In this document: positions 1-10,038 of the stretch, piece by piece
How positions within the stretch are numbered: position 1 is the stretch's first letter
Layout of the letters: every line of letters starts with the position of its first letter
Assembly: GCA_949128115.1 (NCBI GenBank)
Contig: OX421968.1
Span: forward strand, 56,499,423 to 56,563,422
DNA length: 64,000 nt
From: Anaspis maculata
Taxonomy: Eukaryota; Arthropoda; Insecta; Coleoptera; Scraptiidae
Direction: 5' to 3'
Notes under the pieces: model-generated
Seen by the model: only the letters and a program-made list of their open reading frames with translations
What the model was told of the DNA's origin: nothing
Database searches by the model: none
Position numbers and translations under genes: made by a program

Positions 1-72
1 CACGTGACTTCAGGCTTCAACCCACGTGACTTCAGGCTTCAACCCACGTGACTTTAGGCTTCAACCCACGTG
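1..72. promoter_or_regulatory. Ladder of CACGTG sites (potential bHLH-type binding sites), exemplar
   Basis: CACGTG occurs at 1, 23, 45 and 67, exactly 22 bp apart, about two helical turns, so successive sites face nearly the same side of the helix. Read on the minus strand the context is GTCACGTGGG. CACGTG is the established core for several basic helix-loop-helix and plant bZIP factors, and GTCACGTG fits the yeast CDEI consensus bound by Cbf1. Binding here is only a possibility: the organism is unknown and there is no gene to regulate. The ladder recurs in every monomer. Confidence 0.25.
7..72 (+). repeat. 22-bp subrepeat, exemplar run of three
   Basis: Three successive 22-bp elements occupy 7-28, 29-50 and 51-72, each ending in CACGTG; the third carries TTTAGG instead of TTCAGG. 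Two main versions occur in the array: one with TTCAGGCTTC and one with TCCAGGCTCC, in which two T-to-C changes travel together. The first element after each core is a diverged version with AGTTCAGGTT followed by a variable stretch (CTAACCC, TTAACCC or TGAACCC). The core therefore grades into the run. Runs contain 2 to 5 elements, and this is the main source of monomer length variation. Confidence 0.95.
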
Positions 73-625
73 ACTTTGAAAACGATCGGTCACCATTTTT
101 GAAGTTGGCTGCTACTCTTTCCAATCGCAACATCTGACGAACGAACACAAATATAGAATAAAAGACACAATTGTTATCCAAAAAGTTCAGGTTCTAACCC
201 ACGTGACTTCAGGCTTCAACCCACGTGACTTCAGGCTCCAACCCACGTGACTCCAGGCTTCAGCCCACGTGACTTTTGAAACGATCGGTCACCACTCTTG
301 ATGTTGGCAGCTACTTGTTCCAAACGCAACATCTGACTAACGAACACAAATATAGAAGAAAAGACACAATTGTTATCCAAAAAGTTCAGGTTTTAACCCA
401 CGTGACTTCAGGCTTCAACCTGCGTGACTTCAGGCTCCAACCCACGTGACTTTTGAAACGATCGGTCACGACTTTTGGAGTTGTCAGCTACTTGTTCCAA
501 ACGCAACATCTGACGAACGAACACAAATATAGAAGAAAAGACACAATTGTTATCGAAGAAGTTCAGGTTTCAACCCACGTGACTTCAGGCTTCAACGCAC
601 GTGACTTCAGGCTTCAACCCACGTG

Positions 626-736
626 ACTTTGAAAACGATCGGTCACCACTTTTGAAGTTGGCAGCTACTCTTTCCAAACGCAACATCTGACGAACGAACA
701 CAAATATAGAGAAAAAGACACAATTGTTTTCCAAAA
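626..736 (+). repeat. 111-bp monomer core, exemplar
   Basis: This is the non-22-bp part of a monomer. It reads in order: ACTTTGAAAACGATCGG with the palindrome CGATCG; a CACCACTTTTGAAGTTGGC segment where most diagnostic variants sit; TTTCCAAACGCAACATCTG; the GAAC doublet GACGAACGAACAC; AAATATAG followed by an A-rich tract; and ACAATTGT, an 8-bp palindrome, before the next A-tract. Core length is 111 bp in monomers of 155, 177, 199 and 221 bp. One- or two-base changes occur mainly in the A-tract. Confidence 0.93.
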
Positions 737-3649
737 AGTTCAGGTTCTAACCCACGTGACTTCAGGCTTCAACCCACGTGACTTCGGGCTTCAACCCACG
801 TGTCTTTGAAAACGATCGGTCACCATTTTTGAAGTTGGCTGCTACTCTTTCCAAACGCAACATCTGACGAACGAACACAAATATAGAAAAAAAAAAACAA
901 TTGTTATCCAAATAGTTCAGGTTTGAACCCACGTGACTCCAGGCTCCAACCCACGTGACTTCAGGCTTCAACCCACGTGACTTTGAGAACGATCGGTCAC
1001 CACTTTTGAAGTTGGCAGCTACTCTTTCCAAACGCAACATCTGACGAACGAACACAAATATAGAAGAAAAGACACAACTGTTATCCAAAAAGTTCAGGTT
1101 TTAACCCACGTGACTTCAGGTTTCAACCCACGTGACTTCAGGCTTCAACACACGTGACTTTGAAAACGATCGGTCACCACTTTTGAAGTTGGCAGCTACT
1201 TTTTCCAAACGCAACATCTGACGAACGAACACAAATATAGAAAGAAAGACACCAATGTTATCCAAAAAGTTCAGGTTTGAACCCACGTGACTCCAGACTC
1301 CAAACCACGTGACTTCAGGCTTCAACCCACGTGACTTTTAAAACGATCGGTCACCACTTTTGATGTTGGCAGCTACTTGTTCCAAACGCAACATCTGACT
1401 AACGAACACAAATATAGAAGAAAAGACACAATTGTTATCCAAAAAGTTCAGGTTTTAACCCACGTGACTTCAGGCTTCAACCCGCGTGACTTCAGGCTTC
1501 ACCCCACGTGATATGAAAACGATCGGTCACCACTTTTGAAGTTGGCAGCTACTATTTCCAAACGCAACATCTGACGAACGAACACAAATATAGAAAAAAA
1601 GACACAATTGTTATCCAAAAAGTTCAGGTTTGAACCCACGTGACTCCAGGCTCCAACCCACGTGACTTCAGGCTTCAACCCACGTGACTTTGAGAACGAT
1701 CGGTCACCACTTTTGAAGTTGGCAGCTACTCTTTCCAAACGCAACATCTGACGAACGAACACAAATATAGAAGAAAAGACACAATTGTTATCCAAAAAGT
1801 TCAGGTTTTAACCCACGTGACTTCAAGCTTCAACCCACGTGACTTCAGGCTTCAACCCACGTGACTTCAGGCTTCAACCCACGTGACTTCAGGCTTCAAC
1901 CCACGTGACTTTGAAAACGATCGGTCACCACTCTTGAAGTTGGCAGCTACTCTTTCCAAACGCAACATCTGACGAACGAACACAAATATAGAAAAAAAGA
2001 CACAATTGTTATCCAAAAAGTTCAGGTTCTAACCCACGTGACTTCAGGCTTCAACCCACGTGACTTCATGCTCCAACCCACGTGACTTCAGGCTTCAACC
2101 CACGTGACTTTGAAAACGATCGGTCACCATTTTTGAAGTTGGCTGCTACTTTTTTCAAACGCAACATCTGACAAACGAACACAAATATAGAAAGAAAGAC
2201 ACAATTGTTATCCAAAAAAGTCAGGTTTGAACCCACGTGACTCCAGGCTCCAACCCACGTGACTTCAGGCTTCAACCCACGTGACTTCAGGCTTCAACCC
2301 ACGTGACTTCAGGCTCCAACCCACGTGACTTTCAAAACGATCGGTCACCACTTTTGGAATTGGCAGCTTCTTGTTCCAAACGCAACATCTGACGAACGAA
2401 CACAAATATCAAAAAAAAGACACAATTGTTATCCAAAAAGTTCAGGCTTCAACCCACGTGACTTCAGGCTCCAACCCACGTGACTTTTGAAACGATCGGT
2501 CACGACTTTTGGAGTTGTCAGCTACTTGTTCCAAACGCAACATCTGACGAACGAACACAAATATAGAAGAAAAGACACAATTGTTATCCAAAAAGTTCAG
2601 GTTTTAGCCCACGTGACTTCAGGCTTCAACCCACGTGACTTTGAAAACGATCGGTCACCACTTTTGAAGTTGGCAGCTACTCTTCCCAAACGCAACATCT
2701 GACTAACGAACACAAATATAGAAGAAAAGACACAATTGTTATCCAAAAAGTTCAGGTTTCAACCCACGTGACTTCAGGCTTCAACCCACGTGACTTCAGG
2801 CTCCAACCCACGTGACTTTTGAAACGATCGGTCACGACTTTTGGAGTTGTCAGCTACTTGTTCCAAACGCAACATCTGACGAACGAACACAAATATAGAA
2901 GAAAAGACACAATTGTTATCCAAAAAGTTCAGGTTTTAACCCACGTGACTTCAGGCTTCAACCCACGTGACTTCAGTCTCCAACCCACGTGACTTTGAAA
3001 ACGATCAGTCACCACTTTTGAAGTTGGCAGCTACTCTTTCCAAACGCATCATCTGACGAACGAACACAAATATAGAAAAAAAGACACAATTGTTATCCAA
3101 AAAGCTCAGGTTTGATCCCACGTGACTCCAGGCTCCAACCCACGTGACTTCAGGCGCCAACCCACGTGACTTTGAGAACGATCGGTCACCACTTTTGAAG
3201 TTGGCAGCTACCCTTTCCAAACGCAACATCTGACGAACGAACACAAATATAGAAAAAAAGACACAATTGTTATCCAAAAAGTTCAAGTTTTAACCCACGT
3301 GACTTCAGGCTTCAACCCACGTGACTTCAGGCTTCAACCCACGTGACTTTCAAAACGATCGGTCACCACTTTTGGAGTTGGCAGCTTTTTGTTCCAAACG
3401 CAACATCTGACGAACGAACACAAATATAAAAAAAAAGACACAATTGTTATCCAAAAAGTTTAGGCTCCAACCCACGTGACTCCAGGCTCCAACCCACGTG
3501 ACTTCAGGCTTCAACCCACGTGACTTTGAGAACGATCGGTCACCACTTTTAAAGTTGGCAGCTACTCTTTCCAATCGCATCATCTGACGAACGAACACAA
3601 ATATAGAAAAAAAGACACAATTGTTATCCAAAAAGTTCAGGTTCTAACC

Positions 3650-6600
3650 CACGTGACTTCAGGCTTCAACCCACGTGACTTCAGGCTTCAACCCACGTGA
3701 CTTTAGGCTTCAACCCACGTGACTTTGAAAACGATCGGTCACCATTTTTGAAGTTGGCTGCTACTCTTTCCAATCGCAACATCTGACGAACGAACACAAA
3801 TATAGAAAAAAAGACACAATTGTTATCCAAAAAGTTCAGGTTCTAACCCACGTGACTTCAGGCTTCAACCCACGTGACTTCAGGCTCCAACCCACGTGAC
3901 TCCAGGCTTCAGCCCACGTGACTTTTGAAACGATCGGTCACCACTTTTGATGTTGGCAGCTACTTGTTCCAAACGCAACATCTGACTAACGAACACAAAT
4001 ATAGAAGAAAAGACTCAATTGTTATCCAAAAAGTTCAGGTTTTAACCCACGTGACTTCAGGCTTCAACCTGCGTGACTTCAGGCTCCAACCCACGTGACT
4101 TTTGAAACGATCGGTCACGACTTTTGGAGTTGTCAGCTACTTGTTCCAAACGCAACATCTGACGAACGAACACAAATATAGAAGAAAAGACACAATTGTT
4201 ATCGAAGAAGTTCAGGTTTTAACCCACGTGACTTCAGGCTTCAACGCACGTGACTTCAGGCTTCAACCCACGTGACTTTGAAAACGATCGGTCACCACTT
4301 TTGAAGTTGGCAGCTACTCTTTCCAAACGCAACATCTGACGAACGAACACAAATATAGAGAAAAAGACACAATTGTTTTCCAAAAAGTTCAGGTTCTAAC
4401 CCACGTGACTTCAGGCTTCAACCCACGTGACTTCGGGCTTCAACCCACGTGTCTTTGAAAACGATCGGTCACCATTTTTGAAGTTGGCTGCTACTCTTTC
4501 CAAACGCAACATCTGACGAACGAACACAAATATAGAAAAAAAAAAACAATTGTTATCCAAATAGTTCAGGTTTGAACCCACGTGACTCCAGGCTCCAACC
4601 CACGTGACTTCAGGCTTCAACCCACGTGACTTTGAGAACGATCGGTCACCACTTTTGAAGTTGGCAGCTACTCTTTCCAAACGCAACATCTGACGAACGA
4701 ACACAAATATAGAAGAAAAGACACAACTGTTATCCAAAAAGTTCAGGTTTTAACCCACGTGACTTCAGGTTTCAACCCACGTGACTTCAGGCTTCAACAC
4801 ACGTGACTTTGAAAACGATCGGTCACCACTTTTGAAGTTGGCAGCTACTTTTTCCAAACGCAACATCTGACGAACGAACACAAATATAGAAAGAAAGACA
4901 CCAATGTTATCCAAAAAGTTCAGGTTTGAACCCACGTGACTCCAGACTCCAAACCACGTGACTTCAGGCTTCAACCCACGTGACTTTTAAAACGATCGGT
5001 CACCACTTTTGATGTTGGCAGCTACTTGTTCCAAACGCAACATCTGACTAACGAACACAAATATAGAAGAAAAGACACAATTGTTATCCAAAAAGTTCAG
5101 GTTTTAACCCACGTGACTTCAGGCTTCAACCCGCGTGACTTCAGGCTTCACCCCACGTGATATGAAAACGATCGGTCACCACTTTTGAAGTTGGCAGCTA
5201 CTATTTCCAAACGCAACATCTGACGAACGAACACAAATATAGAAAAAAAGACACAATTGTTATCCAAAAAGTTCAGGTTTGAACCCACGTGACTCCAGGC
5301 TCCAACCCACGTGACTTCAGGCTTCAACCCACGTGACTTTGAGAACGATCGGTCACCACTTTTGAAGTTGGCAGCTACTCTTTCCAAACGCAACATCTGA
5401 CGAACGAACACAAATATAGAAGAAAAGACACAATTGTTATCCAAAAAGTTCAGGTTTTAACCCACGTGACTTCAAGCTTCAACCCACGTGACTTCAGGCT
5501 TCAACCCACGTGACTTCAGGCTTCAACCCACGTGACTTCAGGCTTCAACCCACGTGACTTTGAAAACGATCGGTCACCACTCTTGAAGTTGGCAGCTACT
5601 CTTTCCAAACGCAACATCTGACGAACGAACACAAATATAGAAAAAAAGACACAATTGTTATCCAAAAAGTTCAGGTTCTAACCCACGTGACTTCAGGCTT
5701 CAACCCACGTGACTTCATGCTCCAACCCACGTGACTTCAGGCTTCAACCCACGTGACTTTGAAAACGATCGGTCACCATTTTTGAAGTTGGCTGCTACTT
5801 TTTTCAAACGCAACATCTGACAAACGAACACAAATATAGAAAGAAAGACACAATTGTTATCCAAAAAAGTCAGGTTTGAACCCACGTGACTCCAGGCTCC
5901 AACCCACGTGACTTCAGGCTTCAACCCACGTGACTTCAGGCTTCAACCCACGTGACTTCAGGCTCCAACCCACGTGACTTTCAAAACGATCGGTCACCAC
6001 TTTTGGAATTGGCAGCTTCTTGTTCCAAACGCAACATCTGACGAACGAACACAAATATCAAAAAAAAGACACAATTGTTATCCAAAAAGTTCAGGCTTCA
6101 ACCCACGTGACTTCAGGCTCCAACCCACGTGACTTTTGAAACGATCGGTCACGACTTTTGGAGTTGTCAGCTACTTGTTCCAAACGCAACATCTGACGAA
6201 CGAACACAAATATAGAAGAAAAGACACAATTGTTATCCAAAAAGTTCAGGTTTTAGCCCACGTGACTTCAGGCTTCAACCCACGTGACTTTGAAAACGAT
6301 CGGTCACCACTTTTGAAGTTGGCAGCTACTCTTCCCAAACGCAACATCTGACTAACGAACACAAATATAGAAGAAAAGACACAATTGTTATCCAAAAAGT
6401 TCAGGTTTCAACCCACGTGACTTCAGGCTTCAACCCACGTGACTTCAGGCTCCAACCCACGTGACTTTTGAAACGATCGGTCACGACTTTTGGAGTTGTC
6501 AGCTACTTGTTCCAAACGCAACATCTGACGAACGAACACAAATATAGAAGAAAAGACACAATTGTTATCCAAAAAGTTCAGGTTTTAACCCACGTGACTT

Positions 6601-7298
6601 CAGGCTTCAACCCACGTGACTTCAGTCTCCAACCCACGTGACTTTGAAAACGATCAGTCACCACTTTTGAAGTTGGCAGCTACTCTTTCCAAACGCATCA
6701 TCTGACGAACGAACACAAATATAGAAAAAAAGACACAATTGTTATCCAAAAAGCTCAGGTTTGATCCCACGTGACTCCAGGCTCCAACCCACGTGACTTC
6801 AGGCGCCAACCCACGTGACTTTGAGAACGATCGGTCACCACTTTTGAAGTTGGCAGCTACCCTTTCCAAACGCAACATCTGACGAACGAACACAAATATA
6901 GAAAAAAAGACACAATTGTTATCCAAAAAGTTCAAGTTTTAACCCACGTGACTTCAGGCTTCAACCCACGTGACTTCAGGCTTCAACCCACGTGACTTTC
7001 AAAACGATCGGTCACCACTTTTGGAGTTGGCAGCTTTTTGTTCCAAACGCAACATCTGACGAACGAACACAAATATAAAAAAAAAGACACAATTGTTATC
7101 CAAAAAGTTTAGGCTCCAACCCACGTGACTCCAGGCTCCAACCCACGTGACTTCAGGCTTCAACCCACGTGACTTTGAGAACGATCGGTCACCACTTTTA
7201 AAGTTGGCAGCTACTCTTTCCAATCGCATCATCTGACGAACGAACACAAATATAGAAAAAAAGACACAATTGTTATCCAAAAAGTTCAGGTTCTAACC
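3650..7298 (+). repeat. 3,649-bp higher-order repeat, copy 2
   Basis: Directly follows copy 1 in the same register: position 3650 corresponds to position 1, and all marker variants recur at +3,649. Examples are the GATATGAAAAC monomer, the GACACCAATG variant near 4889, TGCGTG near 4070 and GATCAGTCACC near 6652. The near identity of a 3.6-kb block implies a recent head-to-tail duplication, or recent homogenisation, of 20 monomers at once. Confidence 0.93.
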
Positions 7299-8608
7299 CA
7301 CGTGACTTCAGGCTTCAACCCACGTGACTTCAGGCTTCAACCCACGTGACTTTAGGCTTCAACCCACGTGACTTTGAAAACGATCGGTCACCATTTTTGA
7401 AGTTGGCTGCTACTCTTTCCAATCGCAACATCTGACGAACGAACACAAATATAGAAAAAAAGACACAATTGTTATCCAAAAAGTTCAGGTTCTAACCCAC
7501 GTGACTTCAGGCTTCAACCCACGTGACTTCAGGCTCCAACCCACGTGACTCCAGGCTTCAGCCCACGTGACTTTTGAAACGATCGGTCACCACTTTTGAT
7601 GTTGGCAGCTACTTGTTCCAAACGCAACATCTGACTAACGAACACAAATATAGAAGAAAAGACTCAATTGTTATCCAAAAAGTTCAGGTTTTAACCCACG
7701 TGACTTCAGGCTTCAACCTGCGTGACTTCAGGCTCCAACCCACGTGACTTTTGAAACGATCGGTCACGACTTTTGGAGTTGTCAGCTACTTGTTCCAAAC
7801 GCAACATCTGACGAACGAACACAAATATAGAAGAAAAGACACAATTGTTATCGAAGAAGTTCAGGTTTTAACCCACGTGACTTCAGGCTTCAACGCACGT
7901 GACTTCAGGCTTCAACCCACGTGACTTTGAAAACGATCGGTCACCACTTTTGAAGTTGGCAGCTACTCTTTCCAAACGCAACATCTGACGAACGAACACA
8001 AATATAGAAAAAAAGACACAATTGTTATCCAAAAAGTTCAGGTTTGAACCCACGTGACTCCAGGCTCCAACCCACGTGACTTCAGGCTTCAACCCACGTG
8101 ACTTTGAGAACGATCGGTCACCACTTTTGAAGTTGGCAGCTACTCTTTCCAAACGCAACATCTGACGAACGAACACAAATATAGAAGAAAAGACACAATT
8201 GTTATCCAAAAAGTTCAGGTTTTAACCCACGTGACTTCAAGCTTCAACCCACGTGACTTCAGGCTTCAACCCACGTGACTTCAGGCTTCAACCCACGTGA
8301 CTTCATGCTTCAACCCACGTGACTTTGAAAACGATCGGTCACCACTTTTGAAGTTGGCAGCTACTCTTTCCAAACGCAACATCTGACGAACGAACACAAA
8401 TATAGAAGAAAAGACACAATTGTTATCCAAAAAGTTCAGGTTTTAACCCACGTGACTTCAAGCTTCAACCCACGTGACTCCAGGCTCCAACCCACGTGAC
8501 TCCAGGCTCCAACCCACGTGACTTCAGGCTTCAACCCACGTGACTTTTAAAACGATCGGTCACCACTTTTGATGTTTGCAGCTACTTGTTTCAAACGCAA
8601 CATCTGAC
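6884..8608 (+). repeat. 1,725-bp tandem duplication, copy 1
   Basis: Matches 8609 onward at a spacing of 1,725 bp, which equals nine cores plus thirty-three 22-bp elements. It contains the monomer with TTTTTGTTCC and TATAAAAAAAAAG followed by TTTAGGCTCC, the TTTAGGCTTC element, the TGCGTG element, the GTTATCGAAGAAG variant, and the TTCAAGCTTC element. It overlaps the end of the second and the whole shortened third 3,649-bp copy, so this duplication came after the 884-bp loss. Confidence 0.85.
7299..8290 (+). repeat. Third, shortened copy of the 3,649-bp repeat
   Basis: From 7299 to about 8008 the sequence matches 3650 to about 4359. It then continues as the sequence at about 5243 to 5530 (for example GAGAACGATCGG at 8106 against 5341). 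The switch removes 884 bp, which is five 177-bp monomers minus the one-base deletion carried by one of them. The loss is thus exactly in monomer register, as expected from unequal exchange between homologous cores. Confidence 0.85.
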
Positions 8609-10006
8609 TAACGAACACAAATATAGAAAAAAAGACACAATTGTTATCCAAAAAGTTCAAGTTTTAACCCACGTGACTTCAGGCTTCAACCCACGTGACT
8701 TCAGGCTTCAACCCACGTGACTTTCAAAACGATCGGTCACCACTTTTGGAGTTGGCAGCTTTTTGTTCCAAACGCAACATCTGACGAACGAACACAAATA
8801 TAAAAAAAAAGACACAATTGTTATCCAAAAAGTTTAGGCTCCAACCCACGTGACTCCAGGCTCCAACCCACGTGACTTCAGGCTTCAACCCACGTGACTT
8901 TGAGAACGATCGGTCACCACTTTTAAAGTTGGCAGCTACTCTTTCCAATCGCATCATCTGACGAACGAACACAAATATAGAAAAAAAGACACAATTGTTA
9001 TCCAAAAAGTTCAGGTTCTAACCCACGTGACTTCAGGCTTCAACCCACGTGACTTCAGGCTTCAACCCACGTGACTTTAGGCTTCAACCCACGTTACTTT
9101 GAAAACGATCGGTCACCATTTTTGAAGTTGGCTGCTACTCTTTCCAATCGCAACATCTGACGAACGAACACAAATATAGAAAAAAAGACACAATTGTTAT
9201 CCAAAAAGTTCAGGTTCTAACCCACGTGACTTCAGGCTTCAACCCACGTGACTTCAGGCTCCAACCCACGTGACTCCAGGCTTCAGCCCACGTGACTTTT
9301 GAAACGATCGGTCACCACTTTTGATGTTGGCAGCTACTTGTTCCAAACGCAACATCTGACTAACGAACACAAATATAGAAGAAAAGACACAATTGTTATC
9401 CAAAAAGTTCAGGTTTTAACCCACGTGACTTCAGGCTTCAACCTGCGTGACTTCAGGCTCCAACCCACGTGACTTTTGAAACGATCGGTCACGACTTTTG
9501 GAGTTGTCAGCTACTTGTTCCAAACGCAACATCTGACGAACGAACACAAATATAGAAGAAAAGACACAATTGTTATCGAAGAAGTTCAGGTTTTAACCCA
9601 CGTGACTTCAGGCTTCAACGCACGTGACTTCAGGCTTCAACCCACGTGACTTTGAAAACGATCGGTCACCACTTTTGAAGTTGGCAGCTACTCTTTCCAA
9701 ACGCAACATCTGACGAACGAACACAAATATAGAAAAAAAGACACAATTGTTATCCAAAAAGTTCAGGTTTGAACCCACGTGACTCCAGGCTCCAACCCAC
9801 GTGACTTCAGGCTTCAACCCACGTGACTTTGAGAACGATCGGTCACCACTTTTGAAGTTGGCAGCTACTCTTTCCAAACGCAACATCTGACGAACGAACA
9901 CAAATATAGAAGAAAAGACACAATTGTTATCCAAAAAGTTCAGGTTTTAACCCACGTGACTTCAAACTTCAACCCACGTGACTTCAGGCTTCAACCCACG
10001 TGACTT
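8609..10006 (+). repeat. 1,725-bp tandem duplication, copy 2 (truncated)
   Basis: Repeats 6884 onward until about 10,006, where it breaks off at the irregular junction described separately. Small differences from copy 1 include CCACGTTAC near 9091 (a damaged CACGTG) and TTCAAACTTC near 9961 in place of TTCAAGCTTC. Confidence 0.83.
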
Positions 10007-10038
10007 CATCTGACAAACATCTGACAACATCTGACAAA
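10003..10038 (+). other. Irregular junction that collapses a monomer
   Basis: After CCCACGTGACTTCAT the sequence jumps directly into CTGACAAACATCTGACAAC and then into CTGACAAACGAACAC, the tail of a core. Most of a core and its leading 22-bp elements are missing, and the short ATCTGACAA segment is present three times. Unlike the other block boundaries, it is not in monomer register. It looks like a deletion joined by short homology (ACATCTGAC) with local slippage. Confidence 0.85.

Larger units (their letters stand above)
1..3649 (+). repeat. 3,649-bp higher-order repeat, copy 1 (20 monomers)
   Basis: Counting core starts from 73 to 3722 gives 20 monomers of 199, seven of 177, 176, 221, 199, 221, 155, 155, five of 177, and 199 bp, which sum to 3,649. 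The 176-bp monomer has GATATGAAAAC (near 1511) where others have GACTTTGAAAAC, a one-base loss that serves as a marker. The same order of monomer lengths and variants recurs at 3650. Differences from copy 2 are few: GAATAAAAG near 156-164, CACTCTTGATG near 292, and ACACAATTG where copy 2 has ACTCAATTG. Confidence 0.93.

Noticed and set aside
157..162. AATAAA polyadenylation-like signal (also in AAATAAAG near 15,706, 19,222 and 30,788)
   Set aside because: Produced by single-base variants in the A-rich tract of a few monomers, with no transcript context.
2487..2702. Plus-strand open frames of 67-71 codons starting MKRSVTTFG (also at 6136, 10350, 22886, 46085, 48369, 56330, 59650, 61934)
   Set aside because: The start codon is TTG within the core start TTGAAACGATCGG. 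The frame crosses the repeat on the strand opposite the other open frames and has no ribosome site or promoter. It is a by-product of one monomer variant.
10003..10038. Transposon insertion or excision footprint
   Set aside because: No terminal inverted repeats or foreign sequence. The junction is explained by deletion with short repeats of ATCTGACAA.
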